NCBI GenBank assembly: GCA_033980235.1
Contig: CM067067.1
Coordinates: 29,813,451 to 29,877,450 of the forward strand
Length of the DNA: 64,000 nt
Source: Diadema setosum
Taxonomy: Eukaryota; Echinodermata; Echinoidea; Diadematoida; Diadematidae
Direction: 5' to 3'
Both the position numbers and the translations under genes were made by a program. The notes beneath the pieces are model-generated. The model was not told the origin of the DNA, searched no databases, and saw only the letters and a list, made by a program, of their open reading frames with translations. Position 1 is the stretch's first letter. Each line of letters opens with the position of its first letter. Shown here piece by piece: positions 12,101-21,263 of the stretch.

Positions 12101-13874
12101 CAACATAGGGTGTTTAAAATTCAATTTTCGATAGGAAAAAACGTAGTTTTATGCTATGAAATTTAGTGTACATGTAGAAAACATATCAAACATTCGATTT
12201 CTGCAAAAAACCCAAATCGACAAAAATAATGGTAAAGATCTTTGTACCCCGCTTAGGAGGGAATTTGCTCTTGCGACTTTTGCCTGAAACCGTTGTCGCG
12301 GGTCACATATGACCTTTGACCCTACTTTGCACAGACAAGATGGCGTCTGAGCAAAAAGTGGTTATTTTGTGAAATGATTCTTGTAACATGGTCTTTACGT
12401 ATGCAAAATATGGGAAAGATAAGACATGTATTTACCAAGATACAGGATGAAACATTTTTGACCTTTGACCCTAATTTACATACCCAAGATGGCGTCTGAT
12501 GAAGTAGTTGTTATTTTATGAAATAATGTACGTGACATGAACTAAACATGTGCAAAATATGGTGGTGATAGGGTATGTTTTTCTAGAGTTATTGCAAAGA
12601 AAGTTGCAGAAAGAAAGAAATATTTCAGTACATCGAAGATAAGCTTTAATTTCAACTAAGTTTTTTGACGTGATGCCGACTCCGTATGAAAAAACGAAGG
12701 GCACACATACGATAGCCCAAAGTCTCAGCTACAACATACTAAAATATGGGACAAATTCACCGAAGCATAAGTGAGCTAGTGCTCGATAAAGATAGTCATG
12801 TCAGTTTTCATTTCCAGAAAAACTGCACTCCCATAGAGATAACACGTAAACTGGTCAAATTTGACAATGTTACTTTCAATCCCTTTTTACGAGGTGATGC
12901 CGTCATCTAATCAAAATGTTGTTATTATATGACTGAAAGAACATTTAATAAGCTACAACATATTGAAATTCGGATGAAAATCAACAAAAGAATAAGTGAG
13001 ATACGCTTGAGTGAACTTGAAATTTGATGACGTCATTTTGAAAATTTACTTTTTTTACTTTATTAAGAAATTTGATATCTTTTAATCATTTTTTCAGCAT
13101 CGCCAACCTATGAAATAAGATGTACAACTCATCAGCTTTCAGAATATGTAAAGATAATGGGGGGTCACCGTCCATCCTGACGAGTAAAATCGGATTTAAA
13201 ATCGGCGATTTTTTGGCATAGTTACACTGTATATCGCCATTGACGCGCGCGCGGAATTTCAACTTTGACTGGCCTGTATGACGTCATATTGAGTCGGATT
13301 GACTTGAAACTTGGTAGAAATATTCCCTGACATTTCAGAAATCAGATATAAGTGAAAAAATGGGAAATTTCTATTGCATATGAGCTGTACGTGCGTATAT
13401 GTGCGCGCGCGTACGTGTCCGTCCGATTTTTTAAATTTTTCAAAAAATGCTCCAAATTGTCTGAAACGTGTGCAAAAAAATTTTGAGCTCGATTTGAGCA
13501 TACAAATATTTCAACGCGCGCGTACGCGCACGTATTAAGGTATAGATAAATTTTGAGAATATGAGTAGAATGCGTTTGACTTGAACTATATGTGACGTAA
13601 ATTTCATTGAAAAATTCCATTCCATTAATGAGATATGTTTGAGAATGTGTTTTCATATAATGACGTCATAGTGACGTCACGGTCGACTGATCACTTTGAT
13701 TTTAGTATGATTGCCGTCTTTGGGACACGATACATACATGATATAAGTTTGAACTTGATAGGCATAGCACTTTCTGAGCTAACCTGTGCACAACTTTTGA
13801 GGAGAAAGAAGAAGAAGAAGAAAGAATGCGTACAGATACAGAAGGTGATCCGAGAGGATACTCGGATCACCTAA
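9179..13874 (+). mobile_element. Non-coding Helitron/Helentron-like element with three internal repeats
   Basis: The left end TTAGGTGATCCGA (9179-9191) is repeated inverted at 13862-13874. The right end also forms a terminal hairpin, AGGTGATCCGAG-aggata-CTCGGATCACCT (13843-13872), and finishes in CTAA. Subterminal inversion plus a 3' hairpin is the pattern of Helentron-type non-autonomous elements, though the class is not proven. Inside, a unit of about 0.72-0.79 kb occurs three times (starting near 9350, 10073 and 10861). Each unit has TGACCTTTGACC motifs, a GAGCAAAAAGTGGTTATTTT block and a CCCTCCCATAGAGATAACA block. The third unit is split by the MITE at 10887-12307. No transposase or Rep/helicase frame is present. 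Confidence 0.55.
10887..12307. mobile_element. 1.4 kb TA-flanked MITE with 34-bp perfect TIRs
   Basis: Begins TGTGACCCGCGACAACGG and ends with the exact inverse, with 34 bp perfectly complementary. It is inserted in a repeat whose empty site is visible at 10090-10105 (AAGTACATATGACCTTTG). Comparison gives a TA duplication (or ATAT, since the junction is ambiguous), as in Tc1/mariner-type insertion. The interior lacks a transposase. It carries CpG-rich patches with two inverted CCAAT boxes (ATTGGCT near 11208, AGCCAATCG near 12012), which look promoter-like. Confidence 0.9.
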
Positions 13875-14230
13875 ATATTCATAATTGTATAACGTACGAA
13901 AGTGTTGAAACATTTTGTGTGTGTGTGAAAAATGTATCAATCTAACTAATCTATGTTTAACAATGAAACCTAAGACTTATATATAAATTGTTTACTAGGT
14001 TCGGAAATGGTTGTCATGGAAACCGTGATAACAAATCACGTTACTGGGAAAAATTACGATACCAAATCTCCCATCCTGCATACTCACCCCTTCCCCCAAG
14101 AATGCTTTGGAATTCATAATGCTATATACAACTTGTAGTTTGCATTCTCAGGCCCTGAAACGGAGCCCTGCAAGGGATAGCACGAAATCACTTTTACTTT
14201 TGTAATGTTCTAAGGCGAGGTGTTTGCATT
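13875..14230. other. No gene seen
   Basis: Spacer between the Helitron-like element and the DIRS element. Nothing recognised. Confidence 0.5.
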
Positions 14231-14297
14231 TTATTATTTTTCGTAATCTCCGTTGTTCGTTAATATGAGATCCCACTCGTACGCATGCGCAGTCAAT
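14231..14297 (+). repeat. DIRS left terminus with inverted repeat
   Basis: Positions 14259-14297 (core TCCCACTCGTACGCATGCGC) are exactly inverted at 19351-19389. Positions 14231-14270 are exactly inverted at 19011-19050 in the internal complementary region (40 of 40 bp). Confidence 0.95.
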
Positions 14298-14451
14298 TCA
14301 TTCGTAGCGTGTGTTTCTTAGCGGTCAAGTCGCCATTTTGAGCTCTTATTTTCGCCGATTTTCTTTCACTCTACGATCTGTCGCGTTCAAGTTTTCGGGG
14401 TTTCATAGGTTATTTTACCTCCCCGATAGTTTGGTAGTATTTTGGAGAGTG

Positions 14452-14718
14452 ATGGAAGCGAATTCGGGTTCTTCCACGAAGCCGAATTTCCCGCACGAGA
14501 AGCTGGTTCGCGATGCGGGTTCCACCAGCATCGCCAGCGGACCGCGAGCGGGTCCCTCCCCCGGCAGCGATCCGGGGGGAAAGGGTAAGACGGCAGCGGC
14601 GAGCTCGGCTAGCCGCGGTGGTAAAGGCACCGGGAAAGCCAAAGGCAAAGCACCGGCGAAGATTACGTCTCCTCCTCCCGTGATTGCACGGAAGTTCGCC
14701 AAGTCGGCTGCTACTTGA
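14452..14718 (+). CDS. Putative Gag N-terminal frame (DIRS)
   Basis: An ATG in good context (GTGATGG) opens an 88-codon frame rich in Ser, Ala, Gly and Lys, ending ARKFAKSAAT. The basic, low-complexity composition is common in retrotransposon Gag N-termini. It overlaps the main gag frame by 35 nt, and joining them needs a +1 shift. An alternative is an intron from 14585 (AAAGG|GTAAGA) to 14726 (GGTCTCAG|AC), which would fuse codon-phase G|AC into the downstream gag frame and skip most of the Lys-rich stretch. It could also be a separate upstream ORF or a mutated start. No homologue recognised by eye. Confidence 0.5.
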   Translation: MEANSGSSTKPNFPHEKLVRDAGSTSIASGPRAGPSPGSDPGGKGKTAAASSASRGGKGTGKAKGKAPAKITSPPPVIARKFAKSAAT

Positions 14719-14752
14719 GGTCTCAGACCTTTTGATTAAGAAGCCCTCGATC

Positions 14753-15979
14753 ATGAATGACTCTGAGATAATAGCCAAAGATTCTCGGGCTGTCCAGGAC
14801 TGCATTCGTGCAGATCCTATTGCAAAGAAGGACAGTCAGGCCTGCATTCGTGCAGAGCCTCCACAGACCACGACCTCAAAGTCGGGACCAAGCACTAGTG
14901 TTGGTGGCTCAAATTTTGAACATCGTCTGAATAAACTGGAAGAGATGCTGGGAAAATTGGTGGATCATTTGCCACTTTCTCATCCACAGACTCGTAGTAG
15001 TCATGACACGAGAAGTCTCGGAGATGAGGATGATAATCTCCTTTTATCTGACTATGAGTATGACTGCGATCAAGATGATGGGCCTTTTGGCTGTAAACTT
15101 ACACCAGCGTCTGACTCACAGACTTCTGATTTCAGTGCTGAAGATAGTAATGCTACTCCTGCCTCTGACAAGAATGTAGCCATCCCAGCTATCGCAGCAA
15201 AATTCGCAGTGCCTCTCAGCGTGGGGAAACCCTTAGATGAGGATATTGCTGGGTCGGTATCCTACCTTGTCAGCCACACTCTTGAACAGGCTGCCCTAGA
15301 GGAGACTGGTAAGAAGTACACTAGCCCAGAAAACTGTCCACTACTTGACGTGCCCAAAGTCAACTTGACAATTTGGGAGAATCTAAACCCTACTACCCGG
15401 GCTAGGGACCTGAAGCTACAGCGTATTCAGAGCGCTCTTGTGAAAGGCATCACTGCTTTTGCGCAGACCCTTTCTGCTTCGGAGCTGTCAGAAAAACAGC
15501 AGGACGCTCTCGGACTCCTGTGTAGCTCTAATTTTGAGCTGAACGCCTTGAGGAAGGACCTCATTAAACCTGGCTTGAATGCAAAATTTGCACACTTGTG
15601 CAAGCCTCAGAACCCTGTGACCAAACAGCTGTTTGGTGACGACTTAGGAAAGAAAGTCAAAGACATCCAGGAAGAACAAAGAGCAGCAGCCGGTGTTGTG
15701 AAAGGCTCAAAACCTTTCTCAACAGGTAACTCCCGTCAGCGTCCATATTCGCAGTCGCAGTCTCACTATCACCCTTACCGCCGACAGACGGAAGCTAATT
15801 ACCGTAGAATGAGATCAGCGGGGTGGACCACGCCAACCGTACAGGCTGGGTCGGTACAGCGGCCTTTTTTAGGCCAGCGTTCGTGGAAGCCACACACTGC
15901 CACCTCGATGACCAGACCCAACAAGGGCAGCGGCCGACAGAGCCCTCAATACCGGGGGTTTGCGGGGGCCCGCAAGTAA
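14753..15979 (+). CDS. gag: Gag-like protein of DIRS element
   Basis: A 408-codon frame from the first in-frame ATG at 14753; the frame itself is open from 14684. The N-terminal third is acidic and Ser-rich and includes a short coiled-coil-like segment (EHRLNKLEEMLGKLVDHL). The conserved core has the block ARDLKLQRIQSALVKGITAF, the part most alike among DIRS1 and Ngaro Gag proteins. The C-terminus is basic and Arg/Gln/Tyr-rich (QRPYSQSQSHYHPYRRQ), suited to nucleic acid binding, with no zinc knuckle. The 3' end overlaps the RT frame by about 170 nt and contains the slippery site at 15865. The role is inferred from position and composition. Confidence 0.8.
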   Translation: MNDSEIIAKDSRAVQDCIRADPIAKKDSQACIRAEPPQTTTSKSGPSTSVGGSNFEHRLNKLEEMLGKLVDHLPLSHPQTRSSHDTRSLGDEDDNLLLSDYEYDCDQDDGPFGCKLTPASDSQTSDFSAEDSNATPASDKNVAIPAIAAKFAVPLSVGKPLDEDIAGSVSYLVSHTLEQAALEETGKKYTSPENCPLLDVPKVNLTIWENLNPTTRARDLKLQRIQSALVKGITAFAQTLSASELSEKQQDALGLLCSSNFELNALRKDLIKPGLNAKFAHLCKPQNPVTKQLFGDDLGKKVKDIQEEQRAAAGVVKGSKPFSTGNSRQRPYSQSQSHYHPYRRQTEANYRRMRSAGWTTPTVQAGSVQRPFLGQRSWKPHTATSMTRPNKGSGRQSPQYRGFAGARK

Positions 15980-17958
15980 CTGAGCATGTTAAACCAACAG
16001 TCTCCTCATCCTCTGCAGAGGTGAGTACATGCCCTCTCATAAATCTTGCTTGCTCGATGGTGGGTGGACGACTAAAGAATTTCTATGACAAATGGAGAAG
16101 CCTGACTTCAGATCCATACATTTTGAATGCTGTCAAAGGATACAAACTCGAATTTGATCCTAATGAATTTCCTACTGTAAGAGGGAAAGAGTTGTATAAC
16201 TTGTCTCGCAGTTCAGAGCTTAACAGTCAAATAGAGGAAGAGATTTCTCGCCTCTTAGCTAAAAATGTGATTGAACTTTGCGAACATGAGAATGGAGAAT
16301 TCATCTCCAATATTTTCACGAGACCCAAAAAGAATGGTTCCTTACGAGTTATCCTTGATCTTTCTGATCTTAATACAGGCATCCTTTATCAGCATTTCAA
16401 AATGGACAACATACATACAGCCTTGTCACTGCTCAGCCCAAATTGCTACATCGCATCTATTGATTTACAAGATGCATACTATTCAGTTCCCGTCCATCCA
16501 TCATCGAGAAAGTACTTGCGTTTCTATTGGCAAAGTAAACTGTACCAATACAAGGCCCTACCTAATGGTCTCAGCTCGGCTCCCAGACTGTTTACAAAAA
16601 TGCTGAAACCAGTGTTTGCCCAGCTTAGAACAGAAGGACATGTAGTTATGGGTTATCTTGATGACACTTTGATAATTGGGAGATCTAAGGATGCTACCCA
16701 TAGGGCTGTTTCAGCTACCACTAAGCTTCTAACAGAGCTGGGGTTCTTAATTCATCCTGAGAAGTCAGTACTTAGCCCAGGCCAAGACCTAGAGTTCCTT
16801 GGGTTTCATTTGAATACTAGGTCAATGCACATTACTTTGCCAAGGGAAAAACAAGATGACATTTATGAGGTTTGCACCTCCCTCTTATCCCATGCCACCC
16901 CATCCATTCGAAAGGTTGCTAGGGTCATAGGGAAAATAGTTGCCACGTTCCCTGCAGTACAGTATGGCCCACTGCATTACAGATATCTAGAGAGAGACAA
17001 GGTACAGGCCCTTAAGGCAGCTCGTGGTCATTTTGATAGGCCCATGACTCTTTCCATGGAGGCACGACATGAATTGATATGGTGGAAAGAACATATTCAT
17101 GAGTCATTTAATCATGTTGTCAGACAAAAGGTCGATTTGGAGCTACGTACAGATGCCAGTGCAGAGGGGTGGGGTGCTACAGACTTAACCTCTCACACAG
17201 GTGGCAGGTGGACCACAGAGGAAGTACATTCAGCTCAAACATCGGGTATTAATTACCTAGAAACACTGGCAGCTGGACTGGCTCTGAAATCCTTCTGTGC
17301 AGATAAGAGAAATGTACATGTCCTATTGAGGATTGATAACACTACGGCTGTTGCCTACCTTAATAACATGGGAGGGCTGAAATCAGAAACGTGCAATCAG
17401 GTAGTGTTAGACATCTGGCATTGGTGTATAGAACGCAATATATGGCTGTCAGCAGCTCACTTACCTGGGTGCCAGAATAACGAGGCAGACTTCATGTCTA
17501 GACACTTTAATGACAGAACAGAGTGGATGCTAGATAAGAATAGCTTTGAGAAGATTGTGGCTAAGTTTGGTGCACCAGTAATTGATTTGTTTGCATCCAG
17601 ACTAAATGCTCAGCTACCTAGGTACGTTTCATGGTTGCCAGATCCCAATGCAGAGTCAGTTGATGCTTTCACACTAGACTGGGGAAAATTTGCACTCTTT
17701 TATGCCTTCCCTCCTTTCTGTTTGGTAGCAAAATGCCTACAGAAAATACAAGAAGACAATGCACATGGCCTGCTTGTGGTACCAAATTGGCCTACACAGG
17801 CCTGGTTCCCTCTCTTGACAAGTATGATGAGTGAAGAACCTTTGATCTTGAAAAGAAGCAAATCCTTGCTGACACAACCAGTATCTAAGGCTACCCACCC
17901 ACTCTGCACTAAACTCGATCTTCTTTGTTGCAGGATTGGCGTTCACAGTTCGAGATAA
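15823..17958 (+). CDS. DIRS reverse transcriptase / RNase H / methyltransferase-like polyprotein
   Basis: 711 codons as bounded here (open from 15808). There is no ATG until codon 79 (16057), and the first codon used is GTG, so it is probably made by -1 frameshift from Gag. RT catalytic residues: D213 in SIDLQDAYY and the YLDD box at 278-281. RNase H residues: D444 (RTDASAEGWG), E480 (NYLETLAA), D505 (RIDNTTAVAYLNN) and D556 (NNEADFMSRH). After about residue 575 a domain with VIDLFASRLN, YVSWLPDPNAESVDAF and FYAFPPFCL matches the segment of DIRS/Ngaro proteins often described as a Dam-like methyltransferase. Together RT and RNase H would copy element RNA into DNA. All catalytic motifs are intact. 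It ends 34 nt inside the recombinase frame. Confidence 0.95.
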   Translation: MDHANRTGWVGTAAFFRPAFVEATHCHLDDQTQQGQRPTEPSIPGVCGGPQVTEHVKPTVSSSSAEVSTCPLINLACSMVGGRLKNFYDKWRSLTSDPYILNAVKGYKLEFDPNEFPTVRGKELYNLSRSSELNSQIEEEISRLLAKNVIELCEHENGEFISNIFTRPKKNGSLRVILDLSDLNTGILYQHFKMDNIHTALSLLSPNCYIASIDLQDAYYSVPVHPSSRKYLRFYWQSKLYQYKALPNGLSSAPRLFTKMLKPVFAQLRTEGHVVMGYLDDTLIIGRSKDATHRAVSATTKLLTELGFLIHPEKSVLSPGQDLEFLGFHLNTRSMHITLPREKQDDIYEVCTSLLSHATPSIRKVARVIGKIVATFPAVQYGPLHYRYLERDKVQALKAARGHFDRPMTLSMEARHELIWWKEHIHESFNHVVRQKVDLELRTDASAEGWGATDLTSHTGGRWTTEEVHSAQTSGINYLETLAAGLALKSFCADKRNVHVLLRIDNTTAVAYLNNMGGLKSETCNQVVLDIWHWCIERNIWLSAAHLPGCQNNEADFMSRHFNDRTEWMLDKNSFEKIVAKFGAPVIDLFASRLNAQLPRYVSWLPDPNAESVDAFTLDWGKFALFYAFPPFCLVAKCLQKIQEDNAHGLLVVPNWPTQAWFPLLTSMMSEEPLILKRSKSLLTQPVSKATHPLCTKLDLLCCRIGVHSSR
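15865..15871 (+). promoter_or_regulatory. Predicted -1 ribosomal frameshift heptamer T TTT TTA
   Basis: In the Gag frame the codons are CCT TTT TTA, so the heptamer lies exactly in the X XXY YYZ phase needed for -1 slippage. A -1 shift moves from the Gag frame to the RT frame, which is open across this point (from 15808). Downstream, GTGG-aag-CCAC (about 15884-15894) can form a short stem; a stronger structure was not proven by eye. Confidence 0.65.
16021..17933 (+). other. Putative intron removing RT to make the recombinase mRNA
   Basis: The donor is CTGCAGAG|GTGAGTACAT. The acceptor is CTTCTTTGTTGCAG|GATTGG with a branch-like CACTAAAC about 20 nt upstream. Joining GAG|GAT keeps phase 0 from the RT frame into the recombinase frame. 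The recombinase frame has no ATG until codon 108, so it needs an upstream start. Spliced RNA would, with the same -1 shift, yield Gag-recombinase. This is inference from sequence; no transcript data were seen. Confidence 0.5.
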
Positions 17959-18920
17959 AGGGACTACAGGACAGGACTGTGGACGTGTTGTGTGCATCTT
18001 GGAGACTGTCTACACGCACACAATATGGAACCTACATTAGGAAATGGCAAGAGTATTGCAGACAGGAAACTTTGAACAGTCAGTGCACTGCTGTAGAAAG
18101 TGTTATAGAATTTTTGAGTTATCTGTTTCATGTACATAAGTTGAGTTACAGTGCTATTAACTGTGCCAGAAGTGCTTTGGCCCCAGTGGTGCTGTTGGAG
18201 AACAGCAACTGTACAATTAGTACACATCCTTTAGTGACAAGATTCATGAAAGGTGTATTTCATTTACGAACTCCGCTGCCACGGTACAACCATATCTGGG
18301 ACGTTAAAATCGTGTTAGATCATCTCCGCAAAATGTCACCAGCCAGTAAGCTATCTTTGTGTGAACTTACTCATAAGCTGTGTATGTTGCTCGCACTCAC
18401 TTCGGCACAAAGGGCACAGACTTTGTTCTACATTCATATTGATGGCCTGGTTTGGAAGGATAATAGCGTAGAGATTCATGTCAGTGACTTGGTAAAACAG
18501 AACAAGACCTCCGACAGAGTAGGGAGTACGACTACAATTGAAGAGTATCCTTCAGAGAAGAGACTCTGTGTGGTACGCTACCTGAAAAAGTACATTGAGC
18601 GTACAAAAGTGATGAGGGACACGGAAAGGCACCTGTTCATATGTTATAGGAAACCTCACAAACGAGCCAGTAAGCAAACCATCTCCAGGTGGATAAAGGA
18701 GACAATGAGTGCGGCGGGTATCGACACTAGAATTTTCAAACCGCATTCTACAAGGGCTGCAGCAGTCTCTACTGCAAAGACAGCAGATGTGCCCATAGCG
18801 GACATTCTGAAACAGGCCGGATGGTCTAATGAGGAAACCTTCAACAGGTTCTATGATAAGCCGTCGATCAGGGCAGGACCTACATGTAGGTTCTCCATGG
18901 CGGTACTGGATAATCATTGA
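17925..18920 (+). CDS. Tyrosine recombinase of DIRS element
   Basis: 331 codons from a TTG as bounded here; the frame is open from 17913 and the first ATG is codon 108, too late to keep the N-terminal core-binding domain. The catalytic set is in order: R163 in LALTSAQRAQTL, H274 and R277 in FKPHSTRAAA, W300 in AGWSNEETF (the frequent His replacement) and Y310 in FNRFYDK. It would join the circular DNA copy to the genome, replacing the integrase of LTR elements. The N-terminal ~120 residues are helical and Arg/Lys/Tyr-rich, as in SAM-like core-binding domains. The frame is intact and ends 90 bp before the internal complementary region. Confidence 0.95.
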   Translation: MLQDWRSQFEIKGLQDRTVDVLCASWRLSTRTQYGTYIRKWQEYCRQETLNSQCTAVESVIEFLSYLFHVHKLSYSAINCARSALAPVVLLENSNCTISTHPLVTRFMKGVFHLRTPLPRYNHIWDVKIVLDHLRKMSPASKLSLCELTHKLCMLLALTSAQRAQTLFYIHIDGLVWKDNSVEIHVSDLVKQNKTSDRVGSTTTIEEYPSEKRLCVVRYLKKYIERTKVMRDTERHLFICYRKPHKRASKQTISRWIKETMSAAGIDTRIFKPHSTRAAAVSTAKTADVPIADILKQAGWSNEETFNRFYDKPSIRAGPTCRFSMAVLDNH

Positions 18921-19010
18921 AGAGAAAAGGTATTATTGGTGAGCTACTATGTCATTCTTATCACCATACATTGTTTGGTTTTTGCAGAAATGCGACCACT
19001 GGCTTCAAAA

Positions 19011-19124
19011 TCTCATATTAACGAACAACGGAGATTACGAAAAATAATAAATAAATTAAACGAGAACTTACCTGTTTGAAGTTTGATTTTTATTATTTGA
19101 GTAATAGGAGTGTGAGTTAATATG
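19011..19124 (+). repeat. DIRS internal complementary region (circle-junction template)
   Basis: 19011-19050 is the exact inverse of 14231-14270, and 19046-19124 is the inverse of 19381-19459. Read on the minus strand it therefore gives the right end joined to the left end, sharing only TTATT. This is the template expected for circle formation in DIRS replication. Confidence 0.95.
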
Positions 19125-19350
19125 CCCTCCACTCCCACCCTCAATTCAAACTTCAAGGTAATGTTCTTACTCCGTCTAATTATTTCCAGATTGTGGGATT
19201 GTGACAGTGGTCGCATTTCCTCATGGATCAGGCAAATCTCACTTGACCCAGTTGGGTCTTCAGTTCAGTTCTCTCACCTAAGTTGACATTATGTATTAGA
19301 CGTCGGAAGACAGTCCGATTCTTAGGTGGAGATTTGCCTGGGCGACGAAT

Positions 19351-19459
19351 ATTGACTGCGCATGCGTACGAGTGGGATCTCATATTAACTCACACTCCTA
19401 TTACTCAAATAATAAAAATCAAACTTCAAACAGGTAAGTTCTCGTTTAATTTATTTATT
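19351..19459 (+). repeat. DIRS right terminus with inverted repeat
   Basis: 19351-19389 is the inverse of the left terminal repeat. The unique extension to 19459 is mirrored in the internal complementary region. It contains a consensus splice donor, CAGGTAAGTTC, at 19431-19441. Confidence 0.9.
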
Positions 19460-21263
19460 TTGATTTATTCTCCCGCAGAAGACTTATACTAAATGTTTCT
19501 TTTATGATGGTTGATTGTTTACATGAACGTTGTTGGGAACGCACACTTAGTCGGCGACATAAAAATGTTATTATGTATCCCGGATTTTTGTGAAAAAGTA
19601 AGGCAAATATCACCCTCAAAAGAGAAAACAAGAAGTAAAAAGGAAGTAGAAGTGAAATGCGTACAATGCAATAACAGCCTCATTTCCCCTTCCCATCATT
19701 AAGTCGGTTATATCATCGAGTCTATATTGCAGATTATATTAATCCTTGGCCAAGTTCTATGTCCTTGGAGCAGACATGTAACAACTTGTTTGTTTGCAAT
19801 TCGACTTTTTTTTTCTATATTACCACAAATTTGTGAAAAAAATTCATTTCAGTTATCACCAACACCCTAAATTCCCAGTCAACCAACAAAACGTTCTACA
19901 CAATGTGCACACGCCCGCAACCACCGTCTCAAACAGCGTTCTTGAATGAAATACAGTAAACAGTAAACGAGGCAATTTCTCTTTTTTAAAGCAATGATTT
20001 GCCATTAGCGTACATTTACTAGAATAGCAGCACTTGACATCTATGTTACTGGTTACCAAAATGCTGATTAGAATACCATACACAGTAAGAACATGCTTGA
20101 ATCCTGCAAAATATATATAATTATTTCTCTTCAACAGTATTTCGTTTTGAAAGGTAAAGAACCTCAGTCTCCATTTGTGGACATCTAAAAACAAACAAAA
20201 AAATCCATCTGAAAGCAATCTTCTTAAATGATTAAAAGCATTAGAAAAGAATGAGTCCTCAGTGAAAATGTCTTTCATGAACAAATCTCTGTGACATACA
20301 TCCAAAGAGTTTGAAAAACAATACAAATTGCGCTGACTACATTAACTGCATTGATAGCCTCAATTTTTTTTTTTAATGTGACATATAATATAATGTGTCC
20401 AGCATCACAAACGTTACACCAGTTAGAAAAACAAAATGTTCTCTTTAAGCAATATTTCAATATCTCTATCTTTTTAACAATTTGTGGTTACATATCCTAG
20501 CTAATTATGACTGTACGCTGTTGCATTGAACTTTCGTCAATGTACAACTAAATTAGAATGGTGACTGCCAAATTTTTAAAAATCTACTTTTAGTCTGATA
20601 TTATTTTTGTGTTCTGCAGACTAGTGTGATAAGATATCTGTACTGAATACTCGTCTCTCAGTGAAGAAAAAAAAATCACCTCTCCAAAATGCATGGGTGT
20701 TTCCCTCTAATACTTTCCCTTATTCCAAGTACCAGAATACATTGCTGGGGCCCTGAATAGCTAACATAATCATATTACAGTATTACCAGCATCATGACAA
20801 TTATGGCACATGTGAAAGAAACCTGGCAAAACATACATCTTGACCAGTACATTTTCTTTTCACTACTTCTTGTACTTGGCGTTTGGATTGAAACATTTTA
20901 CTTATGTTCGTTCCTTTAAGCTACATACTATTCTTTTATATCTTAAACTAGAAAAGAAAAAAAACATGCTCTATGCTATTTCCCTTCAGATTCACCAACT
21001 GTCACTTTGTGAAATTTTCTCTTTTTAAGCACTTCAACGTGCAGTTTTCCTTTTTTTTTCTGACTAACATGTCACATATTTTCCTCCATCTGATGAAGAA
21101 AGGCAAAGTTCACTTCCCTTTTGTTGCCCCCCCCCCCATAAAAACAAAAACCAAAGACATTCCAATCTGACAGGATTAAAATGTTGGTGTTTGGGCTTCA
21201 AAGGAAATAACAGGATCAATTTCCATGAACTATTAGTATGCGGCTTGTAACTCTGAGTCTCAA
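19460..21263. other. No gene seen
   Basis: AT-rich DNA right of the DIRS element. A minus-strand open frame at 19856-20326 (156 codons, Phe/Cys-rich) has no recognised motif or codon pattern. No repeat arms seen. Confidence 0.45.

Larger units (their letters stand above)
14231..19459 (+). mobile_element. DIRS-type tyrosine-recombinase retrotransposon, near intact
   Basis: A 5.2-kb element with overlapping Gag, RT-RNase H-methyltransferase-like and tyrosine recombinase frames, in the order typical of DIRS1-like elements. Terminal inverted repeats of 39 bp lie at 14259-14297 and 19351-19389. An internal complementary region (19011-19124) is the reverse complement of the right end joined to the left end. 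That layout is known from DIRS elements, which replicate through a circle and integrate by recombinase rather than integrase. Both ends carry TTATT (14231-14235 and 19455-19459), as expected if that is the crossover core, and no conventional target duplication is needed. All three main frames are open from end to end, so the copy looks young. Confidence 0.95.

Noticed and set aside
11774..12124. Minus-strand 116-codon frame inside the 1.4-kb MITE as a transposase
   Set aside because: No DDE motif, helix-turn-helix or splice logic; the element looks non-autonomous.
14410..14805. Minus-strand open frames of 95-131 codons opposite gag
   Set aside because: GC-rich shadows of the plus-strand Gag N-terminal frame; no motif of their own.
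17913..17958. A second -1 frameshift from RT into the recombinase frame
   Set aside because: No X XXY YYZ heptamer in the 46-nt overlap; the splice acceptor at 17933 explains the junction better.
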